A DNA stretch of 64,000 bases from Lepas anatifera (GCA_034440635.1 JAOTON010001582.1:1649501-1713500); one strand, 5' to 3'. Positions 22,031 to 34,799 are shown, counted from the first letter of the stretch. The notes: generated by a model not told the origin, from the letters alone. Numbers and translations: made by a program.

Positions 22031-23040
22031 AGCAAGTCGGAAAACCCGGTACTCAATATATCATTCGTCTTGGAACTCGATATTTCCGTAGAAAAAAGCT
22101 AAAACCTACCTGACACCAGCCCCCTCATCAGCCCCCGCCGGGCGGCCATTGCTGTGAGCTGCTGGTGTGACGACATATGCTGACGTCACGATGAGCATCA
22201 GCCAATCGAATCCCTTGAAGCTTTTCAAGTATGGTAGTGGTTGTAAGATCATGACATCATCCACAGGCTGATATTTATTTCTTTTTCTAGAGGAGTGTTT
22301 TGAAAATCAAAATATTGAGCCTATTGTACATTTTTCAGAGAAATCATGAGTGGTTTCATTATTTTCGGCTAAAAGTACTCCTAATTGCACTAAATTCCAG
22401 GATTCGACCAAGGTGTTACATTACCTTTAAGGGATGAGTGTCTTCCCGAGATCCTGGTACTAAACAGCGCAAACATTCCAGGCACACATTTAAAGATTCT
22501 CAAAATCCACACGTAACAGCTTGAAAATTTGTATTTCTTTCGCAGCGGCATGCAGTAAGAAGACAAATACGATCACAGTAGAAGATATCTAACATAGCTG
22601 GAGAGGGAGTAGGCCAACCCCTATGAATTGCTAGTGACGAATATCGTTCAAATCACACAGGCTGTGGTAATATTTATATACTGAAACTGGTGTCGTGGAA
22701 AACTGGTGTTACCCTCCCCACATACTGGTTACAAAATTCCAATTGTATTCCAGTTTGGCTGAAATTGGAAAGTGATTTCGATGGAAAATGGGAGGGAAAG
22801 GCTCCCCTTGCCCCCAGCCCCCGTTTTCGATTCATATTGACCCGTGGTCTGCGACTTTTCGCCTAACTTTGCCGGCGTGTCCTCACGGAGGCAGTGGTTA
22901 TATGCGGAATGCTTACAAATTTCAAACCAATCGGAAAATTTAGTTTTATTGGAAGAACAAAACAGACCCTTGGATATAGATGTAGTAAAGGGGATGTTCA
23001 TAAATTATATCACCTTTTGGTAGGGTTTCCAGCCCCAGTC
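22031..23040. other. intergenic between block A and the promoter array of copy 3
   Basis: No gene is seen. A GC-rich patch with an imperfect inverted pair (ACACCAGCCCC against GCTGCTGGTGTG) lies at about 22110-22170, followed by a TGACGTCA at about 22182. Confidence 0.4.
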
Positions 23041-23430
23041 CATCTCCCACGTCATGACGTCACTTCTAGGTGGACCCCCCACCCAATGTCATGGCGTGAC
23101 ATTTTCGCTGACCTGCCGTCGTGGTGTTACTTTTGGGCGAAACCCGGCCAAAGATCAAACGTTTTGTTTACTTTTGGTCTCAGCCCTTATTCCATGCTCC
23201 GAGGCAGCCCGCCCCACTTTACCCGTCATACCAAACAACGACTGAAAACTCAACAGTAAAAACCAAGAGCAAAAAATCGATCGCCGGTGGCCAAAGCACA
23301 CGGTGTCATGGCCCGTCACGTTTCAGCCAACACCCCCACCCCCGCCTCCCCCTCCGACGATCCTGTCAGTCACGTCACTTTTCGGCTAACCCGCTCCCCT
23401 CCCGTCCCCCCTGTCGGCTAGTGATGTCAT
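23041..23430 (+). repeat. diverged CRE-rich array upstream of copy 3
   Basis: The segments GTCATGACGTCAC, CCGTCACGTTTCAGCC and GTCACGTCACTTTTCGGC match the minisatellite unit before copy 2. The intervening text (CGGTGGCCAAAG and ACTCAACAGTAAAAA) is also shared between the two upstream regions. Confidence 0.5.
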
Positions 23431-23651
23431 TTTTGTATAGCCCGTAGATACTGTATTTGTTTATAGTTTTTGAATCCCCGATCTAGTTCCTGTGCATGGT
23501 GCAGGTGACAGTCAGGGTTTCCCCTTTTTGTCTGGATGGCCCACAGCATCAGTGCTCTCAAAATCTGTACCAGTGTTATGGTAACCACAGCAGCCTGACG
23601 GCGTGGAAAGCCCTGACGGCCCGGCCGGACTTCCCGACAGCGGCCGGCCAC

Positions 23652-23683
23652 TATATACCGGCCCGCCGGCCGTGGCAGCAGCA
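23652..23683 (+). promoter_or_regulatory. core promoter of JHBP-like copy 3 (TATATA + initiator)
   Basis: TATATA starts at 23652 and the initiator GCAGTGCG puts A+1 at 23683, 31 bases apart as in copies 1 and 2. The leader is 57 nt. Confidence 0.65.
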
Positions 23684-23739
23684 GTGCGTTGACAGCAGCA
23701 GTAGAGGCAGCCTGTGACGTCCACCGAGCTGATATCACC

Positions 23740-24510
23740 ATGAAGTCGGTCCGTGCAGCGGTGGTTTGTGTGGCGGTGGCGCTGGCGTGCTGCGGCACGG
23801 CTCTGGCCTCGCCGGCCGCCAGGTACCGGCGAGAGGCCGTGCCCATGCCGGAAGGCATTCCGCTGGAGGCGCTGTTCGCAGCCTGCGGGGGCGAGCTGGA
23901 CAATGGCGACGTCGGCCCCTGCTTGCAGGACCTGCTCTCGGGCACCATCGATCTCGCCAAGCCGTCATTCGCCACCGGCGTGGAGCTGCCCGGCGGCAAG
24001 ACGCAAGTGCTGGAGCCGCTGTCGCTGAAGGACGTTCCCATGAAGCCGGGCAGGAAGTTCCAGTTCTCGCTGCGAAACATGAAGGTGCACGGCCTGAGCA
24101 CGGTGCAGGTGCAGGAGGTGACCCTGGATCCTACCCGACTGGGACTCCGACTCAGCTTCGAGCACCTGCGCGCCAGCACCAACCTCCGGCTCAAGTACCT
24201 GTTCATCACTGGCGACTCGGAGGCTGAGCTGGAGCTGCTGCGACCCAGCGTCCGCGTGGACGCCGGCTGGACCCTGGCCGCCACCGACGGCAAGCTGAGC
24301 CTCCAGCTGGTCAACCCCCAGGTGGATGTCTCCATCGAAGACATGTCCATTCAGCTGACGGCGCTGGGAGGCCTGGGCGGCTTCCTGCAGTCGGTGGTGA
24401 ACAACAACAGCGACATCTTGTTGCAGATTCTGGTGCCCGAGCTGGAGAGGCAGGCTAGCCAGAAGCTTGCAAATGAGCTGGGCAACATCAAACTAGCTCG
24501 CGCAGGGTAG
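23740..24510 (+). CDS. secreted JHBP/takeout-like protein, copy 3 (256 aa)
   Basis: This is the third intact intronless paralogue. It differs from copy 1 by roughly ten bases, giving E71D, L114M and T255A. The start context is ATCACCATGA, with ATATC in place of AGCTC just before it. Signal peptide, RYRR, both N-terminal cysteines and the sequon at 222 are kept. Homology to the other copies breaks down within about 15 bases after the stop codon and resumes only at about 24870, so the 3' end of the transcript is likely to differ. The product is again inferred to be a secreted carrier of a hydrophobic ligand. Three nearly identical genes in 18 kb suggest selection for dosage or ongoing gene conversion. 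Confidence 0.85.
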   Translation: MKSVRAAVVCVAVALACCGTALASPAARYRREAVPMPEGIPLEALFAACGGELDNGDVGPCLQDLLSGTIDLAKPSFATGVELPGGKTQVLEPLSLKDVPMKPGRKFQFSLRNMKVHGLSTVQVQEVTLDPTRLGLRLSFEHLRASTNLRLKYLFITGDSEAELELLRPSVRVDAGWTLAATDGKLSLQLVNPQVDVSIEDMSIQLTALGGLGGFLQSVVNNNSDILLQILVPELERQASQKLANELGNIKLARAG

Positions 24511-25330
24511 AGAGGATGATTGTCTGTGCCAGAAAGCAGTGACGATTTTTTCAGTGGTCACCTGAAAACCCCGGCTAGACCAATTTTAGGTCATGTTTGG
24601 TTACGCCATGTTCAGCGCCGAGCGTAAACCTGGTCACTGTGCCTGGCCAAAAGTCAAAAGCTGTGAAACGTGACGTTTTATTCTGGGAACGACCGATTCC
24701 TTTCTAGTCATCAGTTGCTTTCATCCAGAAACATGAGCTTAATAGAAGTGGAAAGAACTGATGTCTGAAAGTATGATCTCTGTATTTTACTTTACTTCTC
24801 TTCACAAGAGGAAAAATACCGAAGTGACTGATGACGAAATGAATGGTAGGAAAAGGCGACCGGCAGCAGAATACTAATATTTATTTAAACATTTGTGTGA
24901 TATGTTGTAGCGATGATGCCTTTTTCAGCCTCCTTTGAATCCATGCCTGATGTTTACTGTTTTGTTGAATATGCAGTTACGTGAAGTAAACTTTGAAAAT
25001 ATATATTGTTTTTTGTTATGAACATTCTTATGGTCTTTGCTGACTTTGGCCATGCTGTCCTAGGAACACTGGAATCGAAATTCCAACTTCCGGATAGAAA
25101 ATGGCAAACACTGCCGATTAGAAATAAAATTTCACAAGACTCATTTAATTACAGATAGACCAGTTGGCATTCCTTCCTTGCTTGCCAGAATGCTGAAGCG
25201 AACTGCCTCCGATCAGCTGTTACGTTTATCCACAGCTGTTTGTCGCGAGCAGCGCAGGTTCCTCCCCGTAGCCCCACCGCGGTGCCGGCGATGCGGTGGA
25301 TTCCTGTCTCTGAAACATTATCTAGTGTAA
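24511..25330. repeat. 3' flank of copy 3 with partial homology to the other flanks and block A
   Basis: The segment at about 24870-25080 matches 7260-7480 (TTTAAACATTTGTGTGATATG), and 25070-25260 matches the end of block A. The first 350 bases are unrelated to the other copies. Confidence 0.55.
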
Positions 25331-28300
25331 TGTAGTGACTACGACAACGAGAGGAGATACCGGCTGGGCGTCTCTCGCCTGACTACCTCTTGGGGATATA
25401 CCAGATGTGGAAATTAAAGACATCGTCTCCTTTTTTGACAGTGCAAGATTCAGGCTGGGGATCCAGTTGCGCGTAGCTTCCGCCCGCGCTCTCCTTACGC
25501 CCGCGCTGATTTGTGCGGAAGTCAGCGCGTAAGCGATTTGGAGGGAAGTTCAGGAGAGAGCAATCGCGCGGAGCTCCGCGCCCGCGGGAGATAGCGCGGT
25601 GCGTCGAGGGCAATCCGAGGCGGCGGTGAATCCCTCTGTCAACCGTAGTAGATGGACGTTAAGGCTCAAATTCCCATAGAATACGGTGCTTTTCTGGCCG
25701 TAGTAAACTCGCGTCATAGGTTACAGCCTGCTGACTGCTGAACAGTGTCGGATTTCCTGGCCGACTGTGGGGGGAGGGGATGAGTGGAAGACACGGCCCC
25801 GCGCTGGGAGGTGAAGCGATGATTAAAGTGCTCGGATCGGATAAAGGGAAAAACTTTAGCCAGAAACGAAAATTATACTTATATAGTGACCATTATAAAG
25901 TGTGATTTCCACATAAAGGAGACATACATATGAAAAAGATGTAATTTGCCTTAATCCAAATGTGTTTTATGTTAAACCTACCTCAAATCAATTTACATGG
26001 GCAGGACACTGGCCTCACGAAATTGGATTAGTCAGAGCAATGTGGGAGAGATGGGCCGGGCAGGCCCCAGGAAGCCTGGCTCGGCGAGTGCAGCGCAATT
26101 CATTTTGAAATTTATTCACGAATCGAACCGTTATTCGGTGCATTTTCTCAAACCTATTCAAGTCATGTTCACTAGCGGATCTAGGGGAGGGGTTGGGCAC
26201 AACAGGCAATTGCCCCCTGTTATCATCTATCGGCTCCGACGGGGGTTCACGCCTGTCTTTAGCCTGTCACGCGTATGTTAAGACTGATCTTTTTGACAGT
26301 GGCCTTCAAGTCACGCCAAAGATGTTGCAAGTGGTTGGGTGACTATCTATGGACACGGGGACATTTCTATGGATATCCTCACGCTCACAGTTCTCAGGGT
26401 GAACTGGGTTATCGCTGGCGTTCCATGTAATCCTCGACGAGACCGCTCGGGGACGGTGAGTGGTACGAAACGTGAGATACGTCCTGGTCCGAAAAACAAG
26501 GTGTATTGGAGGGCAGTTAGCATTACGGCTGGTAGTCCACTGGCACATCTGCAGTGATCTATGTTTCTCTTCGCCTGTGTCTCTTCTGAGGATTTCCCAG
26601 TGAGATGCTGGGAGTTGGTGGGCCTCGATTATTATTATAAAGACATGTTTTGTCGACCGCAAGTCATATAACTTGGATTCATTGACATTTCCAATACTTT
26701 TTAGTTGCTTTAAAAGGATCATACAGGCTTCCGCCCTGTCTTCCGCGCTGTTGAGAAGACGCGGAAAGTTAGCGCGTAAGACGGCGAGTTACGACACTAC
26801 TTACACCACCACTTAGCTGCGCGCTGATGGATCCCTCCAAAAGCCGCTCCGCGTTAACTTACGCCCCCGCGCAGCTGCGCGCTCTCTACCGCGCCTCCGG
26901 ATCCCCCCAGCCTCATTGTCCGATATCCCGACACAGTCTCATAACAGGCCGTCATAGCGCGAGCGCAGCTCGTTTTGGTGAGCCACGGAAGCTTACATGT
27001 GTGTACTTGCAATCTGGAAGTTTGTGCATGCAAGTCATCGAAAACAACATTGTATCGAGTGTTATGTCTTTCGAAACGACGGTAGTAATACACGCCTTCT
27101 ACGTCGATGATTGTATTGCACAATGGACTCTTTTACCTCGTCATCGTAAATTGGATTACACCCATGTTTAGTGTTGTGGGCGCAAAACGACCGTTGAAGT
27201 CGGGGTGTCCTAAAACGTAAATAATTGTCGTTCTTGGTAAGTTTTTTCTTCAGGAGCTTGTCTGTCCTCCCCGATTCGGTGAAGGGACTATTTCTGAGGA
27301 ATGTGAGATAGACGCTATTAAATCTGATTACTCGGTCGCTCTTCAAAGTGTGCATTTTGAAGTGTTTATCTTCAAGCTCTGAAATTTGTTTCACCAGTGG
27401 CGGATCTAGCCGGTATGTTTAGGACCTGGAAGTCGAAAAGCCCAAAGAAATCGTTACAGAGTGAAAGATATGACCCCAGAATTTCACAAGCCGGTAGTTT
27501 TTTTTTTGGTGGGGGAGGGTGGGGTAAGCCTTCGTCGAAATGGAACCTTTAAATGCAAAAAAGATATTTAAATACACCTTCGCTCCAAAGGCTTTTATTA
27601 ACGATCTTCCGGGGTAAATTTAATCCAGTTTTCTCCTGTATGCGGATGAAGGGATTAAAAACACTTCTGATAGACTACTGTCACAGATTGAGTAGTGTCG
27701 CCTGCATTAGTGGTCTTTCAGGTGGGGTCGAAAACCCAGCCGCTCTAAATGTTAGGGCCATTACTTTGGTCCACAGGCGGAAACCAGCCTGGGCCTCCTG
27801 CTGGATCGTAAACACTGGTTTAGAGTCTGTTACGGATATCCCTGAATTTTGAATCATTATCGATTTGAAATTTTATTTTCATATTACGCCCCGGGATAAC
27901 ATGTCAGACTAATAAATCATCGGAACTATTAGCTCCATAATTTAAAACCCACCTGCGTTCATCCAAATTCAGGAACACAGCATTGCTCTCAACTCGGTTT
28001 TTAAGAACATGACAGCCTGGCCTTTGCTGGCGTGGCCTCGTCCCCTGCCGGACGGGCCGAACGGGTGTAACACAAATTGTTTACTTGAGCGGCCTGTCAT
28101 GTGCCTGGATCAAAAACACTTGCTTGTCGGTGGGTCGGCACCGGCAAGCAAGTGAGGGGGCCAGGGCATCTTCTACCTCCTGCTGGCTAGAAAATTCCTC
28201 ACTGAAAACAAAGTCTCGCCGGATTTAGGCTCCTTATGGCCTTCTCCACACGGTGGTTACAAATATTTCCTTTTTCACTTCTTGCTTTCTTCAGTTTTCC

Positions 28301-29767
28301 ATGACAATTGGGGGGACCGGGCCTCCTGTTTATTCCCTGTTTCCGACGCGTATGAAATACCTAAATATGCCCAGATATAATACCCATATCTAGGGTATCT
28401 ATGGTAAACACCTGGAATCGCAGGCAGCGTCGCTACCAAATTGTTTGATCCGCTATCTCTACTTCCTCTACTTTGGTACAGTTTTGCGTCTTCTGGCCTC
28501 CCATTCACACTTTGGACATGTTTGCACAGACTGTCTCGCTGCAAGAGGAGTTGAACATGATCTTCTCTGAAAACTGAATCTTCCTTAGATTTTCACTCTA
28601 TGGCTTTGCTAGATTGAAGCCATGGTTCCCTGGGGGCATCTATGCCGGATTATTAAATCTGTAAACACGTTTTATATGATGACAAACTCGAAGTTTTTGA
28701 CAACAATACTTGTACAAAGCGTATGAGTTTGCAGCATTCGAAAGAGCATTGCGCAGAGTTTTCTCCGGTAAGTGTGGTGGCCATATGGTTGGCGCAGTAT
28801 CAAATTCGAGCGCGGAGCCCAGATCACTTTTGCTCCCAATTATATCTTTTGAGTGGCGTATGTGATTAAAATTGCTGCATGGAGCAGACCAATATGCGCA
28901 GATATGCCAATGCCGCATAGAGGTCTGCGGGCGCACCTAGCTCTCCTCTCCCCACCTTTAGGGCCACTTCGCCCGTGTAGTAAATGGTTTGTGACTGTCA
29001 GTGGCTTACGAGGGACGAACGAGTGTAAGCTCACTGATGGTTGAGAGTAAGATTAGTCAATTGAGGACGAACAACTCGGCTGAAATTAAAATTTGAGATG
29101 TGGTGATCCGCGGAATCGTTTTCCGATGCGATTCCAGCGAAAATGTGATTCGCCTGAAACGTCAACTGATATGGAGAGATGGCTAATTGGCTAAGATGGC
29201 AGAAAGATATGGCTATTCTTCTTAAGCTACGACCAGTGGAACTATTTATAGTTCCGCTTTTGCTCGCGTGCACCGCGTGATTTTCGAACCCCATCCAACC
29301 TGCCGTGCCGCTGCAGTGGCAGTGGCAGTGCACTGTCGCGGGATCGCTGTGCCAGCCTCAGTCAGCTCCTGGTCACCTTTCACCAGAGTGGTGTCAGCTG
29401 GTCCAAGCTTCGCCGACCGTTAGCTAGATGGCAGCTGGCGTCGCGTGGCAGCTGCTCGCTCGGTCGTCCCCTCCCCCGCTTAGATCCGTCCCTGGGCAGG
29501 GCTACCTTGGCTCCGAAGCGACACTCAGCCCCTCCCCCGATCTGAATCTATTGTCAGATATGCATGACTCGTGATAGCGTTGGCTGTCCCTTTTTGCAAA
29601 CTTCCCGCTCTAAAACAACTCGAATGTAGTTTTGATACTATTTTGAACAACCTTTACTATTGTTTGCGCTTGTGTTTACTACGCTTGTTGGGTGCACCGG
29701 GTTTAAAATGGAACTTCGGCGATGCATCACTGGTGATATTCATGCTTACATGACATCCTGTTTTCAG
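25331..29767. other. intergenic, no gene recognised
   Basis: Two GC-rich patches (about 25440-25620 and 26730-26930) share GCGCGTAAG/CTTACGC motifs in both orientations and may be a decayed inverted-repeat element. A region at 26300-26720 has a long minus-strand open frame without recognisable motifs. No iron-sulphur or FAD-domain exon of the downstream oxidase was found on the + strand. Confidence 0.4.
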
Positions 29768-29851
29768 GCAGTGGATGGAGTGAGGGGATTCTTCACCGCT
29801 TCAGATGTGATTGGATCCAATAAGCTGAATGGGGCCAACCGAGGGGAACTG
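29768..29851 (+). CDS. aldehyde oxidase-like, exon 1 in window (28 codons)
   Basis: The exon is bounded by TTTTCAG and GTGAGT, phase 0 at both ends. It encodes DGVRGFFTASDVIG, the start of the first molybdenum-domain module of the family. Its phase-0 acceptor means at least one further coding exon lies upstream, but none was recognised. Confidence 0.7.
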
Positions 29852-29984
29852 GTGAGTAGAGCCCGTCGTTTCAGATTTTTTTCTAAGTTTGAAGCGACAA
29901 GCAGTCTCACTGTAGATTTAGGGACCTATAAACTTAGATTCAATCTAAGTTTATATCGATGTCTTTCCCTGAAGATTCAGGGGA

Positions 29985-30175
29985 TGCAATGCCGCAGTTG
30001 TAGCTCGCTCAGCTTCCGCGCAGCTGGCCCGGGGTCAAATCCCTGGCGGGAATACTGAGTAAGGACTTCTTGATCCCCGCTATGCCCTTTCAACAGGGTT
30101 AGAGTTGGTGACGCCACATGGCCTCCGAAGTTGGTGCGTCGTAAAGCCCCAAAGCTTTGCCCCACTAAAAGATTA
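29985..30175 (+). mobile_element. tRNA-derived SINE, copy 1 (intron 1)
   Basis: An A box (TAGCTCGCTCAGC, 30001-30013) and B box (GGGTCAAATCCC, 30042-30053) are spaced as in a tRNA. They are followed by a non-tRNA body with GTTGGTGACGCCACATGG and GTTGGTGCGTCGTAAAGCCC. The lack of a full cloverleaf and the shared tail argue for a SINE rather than a tRNA gene. Confidence 0.6.
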
Positions 30176-30675
30176 ATGTATTGCACCTTGTAAAGTCAAA
30201 CGATTTCCAAGGGCAAAATTTCTGACGCTGCTGACAATTTTATGTTACGTTTGTATTTACTTGTCCGCTTTATCAGGTCGATTTTTCTGGGGTTCAGCAT
30301 TCAGGTACGAGTTCACTAAAGCTACCTGCTGTCTTGTTGAAGTTTTTCGTCTCGTTGCCTCAGTCACACAAGTTTCTGTCCCCCCCCAACCTCGAGGTTT
30401 TCAGAAGCTGTGATTAAGAAGGGAATGAACTGCGAAACATGAAACGAAACAAGGCCCTCATAATCATCAACGTCACTTCTCTGTGTGTGCTGGAACAAAT
30501 GCTCTGCTTTTTCGCGAGGCGGCCTTGTCTTATACGTGACTTGTTACACGATTTAGCAGGTACAGTCTTTCAGAGCCCTTACCAGCTTGGTTTACGTGAT
30601 TTTTTTGCCCTTTTAGCAGTTATTGTTGCGAGTCGTGCTTTTTATGGAATTGATAGATTATTGCCAGTTGTATTT

Positions 30676-31945
30676 TAATGCCAACACGCCACATGATTCA
30701 CAATACAACGTACGTACATAAAACCAGTCCAAACCGTCGTCTGCAATGCTCTATTTCCATAACCCAGGTCCTCATGCTGTGGGTGGCCAGCCTGCCCGAC
30801 CCTGCCAGCGGGCAGCCAGCCCGACCCCGCGGCCGGGCAGACAGCCCCAGAGCCACTCCCGCCCGGCTGACCGCCAGGCTCAGACTGCTCTGTGCTCGGC
30901 CGCGACCCCGTGGCGTCGCTTCGTCCCACGGCCGGCCGACCAATCAGCGCGTTAGCTCACCACCGAGCATAACGTGGGCATGAGACTCAGCACACAGCCT
31001 TATCACATCATAACATTATCACGTCTCAACTGTGCCATGGTCATTACTCTCTGAAACTATACATTTAATTTATGGTACGAATCTCGTTGTTGTACTTGGG
31101 TTTCCGATAGGTATCTCGCTGTTAAAGGGAATGGACCACTTTGTCGAAATTGTACAAAGAACAATTTAAGAACAAGAGAGGTCTGAAATTGAGAAAGCCA
31201 CATTTTTCACCACTTCCATACGCTAAAAACAGAAATATCTCCCCTTTTCTAACAATAAGTGACGTCATCAAAACGACGGTTTCAATGATTGGTGAAATCC
31301 CAATTATTGATCATAGACTCGCTGGAAAAGCCGATTCACAGCGTTTCCGTATGACACAATTTGTGTGCATTACAATAAGTAGTAGTGCAAAAACCAAACG
31401 TCAGATGGCGTTGCGACAGCCGGGTGTATTGGGTGGTCGAACGTTAATGCCCATTTCTGATGTAAATAAACAATTTTAGAGTTCGATTTTGACAAAAACA
31501 GTTAATACATATTCCGAAAAGTCCGGGGAGGAACAATGTGACATGTGATGCAACCATTGGGCTCAATTTGGCCCAAATGACATTGACTGTACACTAGCTT
31601 GCCCGCGGATTTCTGTCCACACGCAGTTAGATGCTGGTTCACTCGATAGCATGGTATTTTCAGCGAGTGGGTGATGCTCAGGGCTTACGACCAATCAGAT
31701 TACTGCTACCATATGGAAGTTATTCCTTCAGGGTTTGAAATAAGCCAATAGGCCCCTTTACTTTGATCCTTAAAGCTGGCGGAAATTTTATATCGAGAGC
31801 TTTGGGTGAAATTAAATATGTCAATATTGGTTTCTCAACACGCTCTACAAAACTGTTATCTCAGTTCAAAACCCATTACAAAAGTGGGACTCCTTTAAAG
31901 ACCAGAATTCAGCTGCTAGGTTGAATTAGATGACTTGCTGTTGTT
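30676..31945. other. intron 1 of the oxidase, no gene seen
   Basis: A GC-rich patch at about 30780-30960 (CAGCCTGCCCGACCC repeats) keeps several frames open, but no protein motif is recognised. The rest is AT-rich. Confidence 0.4.
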
Positions 31946-32089
31946 GTGCTGAACTTGCATGTGTCGCTTTCCATCACTCTAATGAACCAATGGCCACTGG
32001 ATGGAAGGCTGTCCATGGCTTCGTCACCGGGAACCAGCCTGGTGTTTGGCGTCTCTCCGGCTGACCCGGTTCGGCGGTTCTGCTGGCAG

Positions 32090-32294
32090 CTGTTCGCGGA
32101 GGACCGTGTGCACTACTGCGGCCAGAGCCTGGGCCTGGTGGTGGCGGACAGTTTCGAGATCGCCCGGCGCGCAGCGGCGCTGGTCAAGGTGGAGTACGCC
32201 AATGTCGAGAAGCCCACCCTGACCATCAGAGAGGCGCTGCAGGAGAGCCAGCCTCAAAAGGCCGAGGTATTCATCAATACCGGAGAAATGGAAG
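32090..32294 (+). CDS. aldehyde oxidase-like, exon 2
   Basis: The acceptor TTCTGCTGGCAG is chosen because it gives the required phase and joins exon 1 to LFAEDRVHYCGQSLGLVV. The Gln in CGQ corresponds to the cofactor-contacting Gln767 of bovine xanthine dehydrogenase. The donor is GAAG|GTGGGT, leaving phase 1. The frame stays open upstream to 31946, so a longer exon is possible. Confidence 0.75.
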
Positions 32295-32335
32295 GTGGGT
32301 TTCGTGAAATCTTAGGTAATGTTTTGCCCGGTTAA

Positions 32336-32553
32336 TTGGTGGACGCAGGTGGGGGGCATCCCGGCCATGCCCCCCAAAGCGCTGGAGGGGGCCAAACTAT
32401 CTTTAGCCCCCTCCCCAAACGCCGGTGAAATTTTTGAAAAAAGGTGTTTACACTAGGTCTGTAGAGCAAAAAATCCTCGCTCCCACCCCCTCCAGGAGGA
32501 GAGGCAGACATGGGTTTGGCCCCCCCCAAAACTCGGGTCTGCGTCCGCCCCTG
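32336..32553. mobile_element. small MITE in intron 2 (CGTCCGCCCCTG end)
   Basis: The right end GTCTGCGTCCGCCCCTG mirrors TGGTGGACGCAGG at the left. A related sequence with a CAGGGGCGGATGCAGG end lies inverted at about 61815-62010. Confidence 0.45.
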
Positions 32554-33519
32554 ACCAGGTTTGTTATATTTGACGAGTTAAACGAAAAATGCATGGTGGA
32601 ACTGAGAGTCCAGACTCATGGAGAATCAAAGTCGTGGAAAACATTTGTTACCTTTGTATCTCTGCCTCGAAAGTAGTAAATCAGTTTTCTATGAGTCCAC
32701 ATCTTGACAGACATATATATTTTCATCTGTAATATTTGATTTGTAAGCGAACAGTCTTCCCAGATACGAATAGTTCAAGGTTCGTGGAAAAGCTTCATTT
32801 CCGGTGGCTAAGAATACCCACAGCCCCATTGAAATGGAAAAGTTGAATGTCGTTAGGAAATAACCCGAAAAACATGGGTTTGATGTCGAAGCCTGGGTAA
32901 ATTTTTTTACTGTTCCTAGGATTTTGGAACCCCGTCAGTTCGCCAGGATATTATGACGGGACCTATATTTCATGCTGCTGCCATAAAAGCCGTCAGGTTA
33001 TAAAATCGGCTCATGGACTTATTTTAAGCTTCTGAAATTGAATTCCATGATGTTCGATAAAGCGCGCCTTAAGGTCAAATGCCTTGAGATTTTGCCTTGT
33101 AGATAATTTAAGGACACAAAATGTATGGGAATGCCCCCGTCTATTGGTTTCGTGCACAATTTTTCCCATGGAAAGTCAAGATCAAGATTTGATTCAGGGC
33201 AAAAGTAAGGATTCAAATTGATATTTATAGCTTCGAACGCTATATGAGTGCATGATATCATCGCACTCGTTTGTTCATTGCAAGTTCCACTGACTTACAG
33301 CGGAGATATGAGAGTGGAAACGACCCGCCTACAATGCTCCCCCTTACAGCAGGGTTGTGCAGCAAGACCAAGTTAGAAAACATAAGCCTATGTCTAAAAT
33401 CTAAGTCAGATCAGCATCGTGGCGGACGCTTTTCTTGAGCAGCTCTGACACCCCTCATCCCGCTAGATTTCCGCTATCCCATCACGGGATCTGATGCGTC
33501 GTCCACTTTGCACGTGCAG

Positions 33520-33712
33520 ATGTTGCGGCCACTGACCGGCGTGTGTTCGAGGGAGAGGTGGATATGGGAGGGCAGTACCACTTCACCATGGAGACGCAGA
33601 CGGTGCGGGCGGTGCCGACGGAGGACGACCAGATCACCCTTTACAGCGCCACGCAGGACATGAGCGACACGCAGCTGGCTGTGGGCCGGGTCATCGCGCA
33701 GCCGCAGCACAG
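33520..33712 (+). CDS. aldehyde oxidase-like, exon 3 (GC donor)
   Basis: The acceptor is CACGTGCAG. The exon encodes FEGEVDMGGQYHFTMETQ, the family motif GQxHFxxET. The only donor giving the right phase is ACAG|GCAAGT, which is the consensus for GC-AG introns. The split Arg codon is completed by exon 4. Confidence 0.8.
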
Positions 33713-34511
33713 GCAAGTCGCAACTGGAATTCTGACACGGCGCACTGAACAGTAGGCGTCAACATGGCAGACAAACAAGTGTTCTTGCCATTTTGTCTCG
33801 CTTTGGTGTGCCCAGTTTCTTTCCAGCCCGGAAAATTATTTAATACGTTGTTTTTTAAGTTATTTTTTTAGTGTTCCCTACTTGGACCACTCCGTTTTGT
33901 CGTGTTCAATGTTCATCCGATGCACCCTGTTTCGAATGTAAATCAGAAGAAAAAATCCTTCTATTCCATTTCATCCTGTTTCATACTTCCTGTCCCGATT
34001 CTCGTCTCCGGGGGCAGTAAAAGTATTGAATGGAGAGTGTCTCAGAGGCCTTGAGCTACTGACAACCAGTCAGAAACTCATATTGAGCTATATTTTCAGT
34101 GGCCAGTTGAGGCTATAGAAGTATTGGACGTAGCTTGTATACGTGTTATGACTTGAAAACGAAACAAACTGCCCGTTTCAATTTTTTCCTAAAAGTAGCA
34201 TTATCACGTATTTTAGTTGCCAGCACCAGCATGAATCGAGCAGAGAGAGGGTGAAGCCATTATAAACTGTCATCCCCAGCGGAGTGTGATAACTTTATTT
34301 TACGGTGGAATTTTAGTCCATAAGTTCTACACGGGTGCTTCACGTTTTTAGACTAGCTCCGACTGCTGCTGGTGGGAAACAATGGAGAGGCCCAGTAAAC
34401 GCCGGAGCCAATTAAGTAATGCATGACACACTTTCGGAAAAAGTCCGTGGCACGCCTGTTGGGTATCCCCAGCGTTGGCTGAGTTGTTGGTAATGGTAAG
34501 TGCCGCTGCAG

Positions 34512-34695
34512 GATCAACGTGGCGGTGCGGCGGCTGGGCGGAGGGTACGGCGCCAAGCTGGAGTACCCGGCCCCGGTGGCCGCCGCCGCCGCCCTCGCCG
34601 CCGTCAAGCTCAACAGGCCCGTCCGCATGGTGCTGGACATCGAGACCAACATGGAGGTGTTCGGCGGCCGGCTGCCCTTCCTGGTCAAGTATAAG
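34512..34695 (+). CDS. aldehyde oxidase-like, exon 4
   Basis: The exon lies between CTGCAG and GTGAGA. It encodes VRRLGGGYGAKLEY, the loop that holds the molybdopterin. Leu follows GAK where xanthine dehydrogenase has the purine-binding Glu802. It ends in GGRLPFLVKYK, phase 0. Confidence 0.85.
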
Positions 34696-34799
34696 GTGAG
34701 ATTGTGGGGTCTCACTGTGCGGCACGTGGGGGTCGCCGGCTTCGTGTACCTTTCGTCTGCACGGGAGGTCCGCTCTCCGCCGGGCCGTGCTCTGCGGGA

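Noticed and set aside
32008..32060. Alternative frame reading AVHGFVTG just before oxidase exon 2, resembling the exon 1 motif
   Set aside because: It is out of phase with exon 2 and would duplicate the segment already supplied by exon 1; treated as chance.
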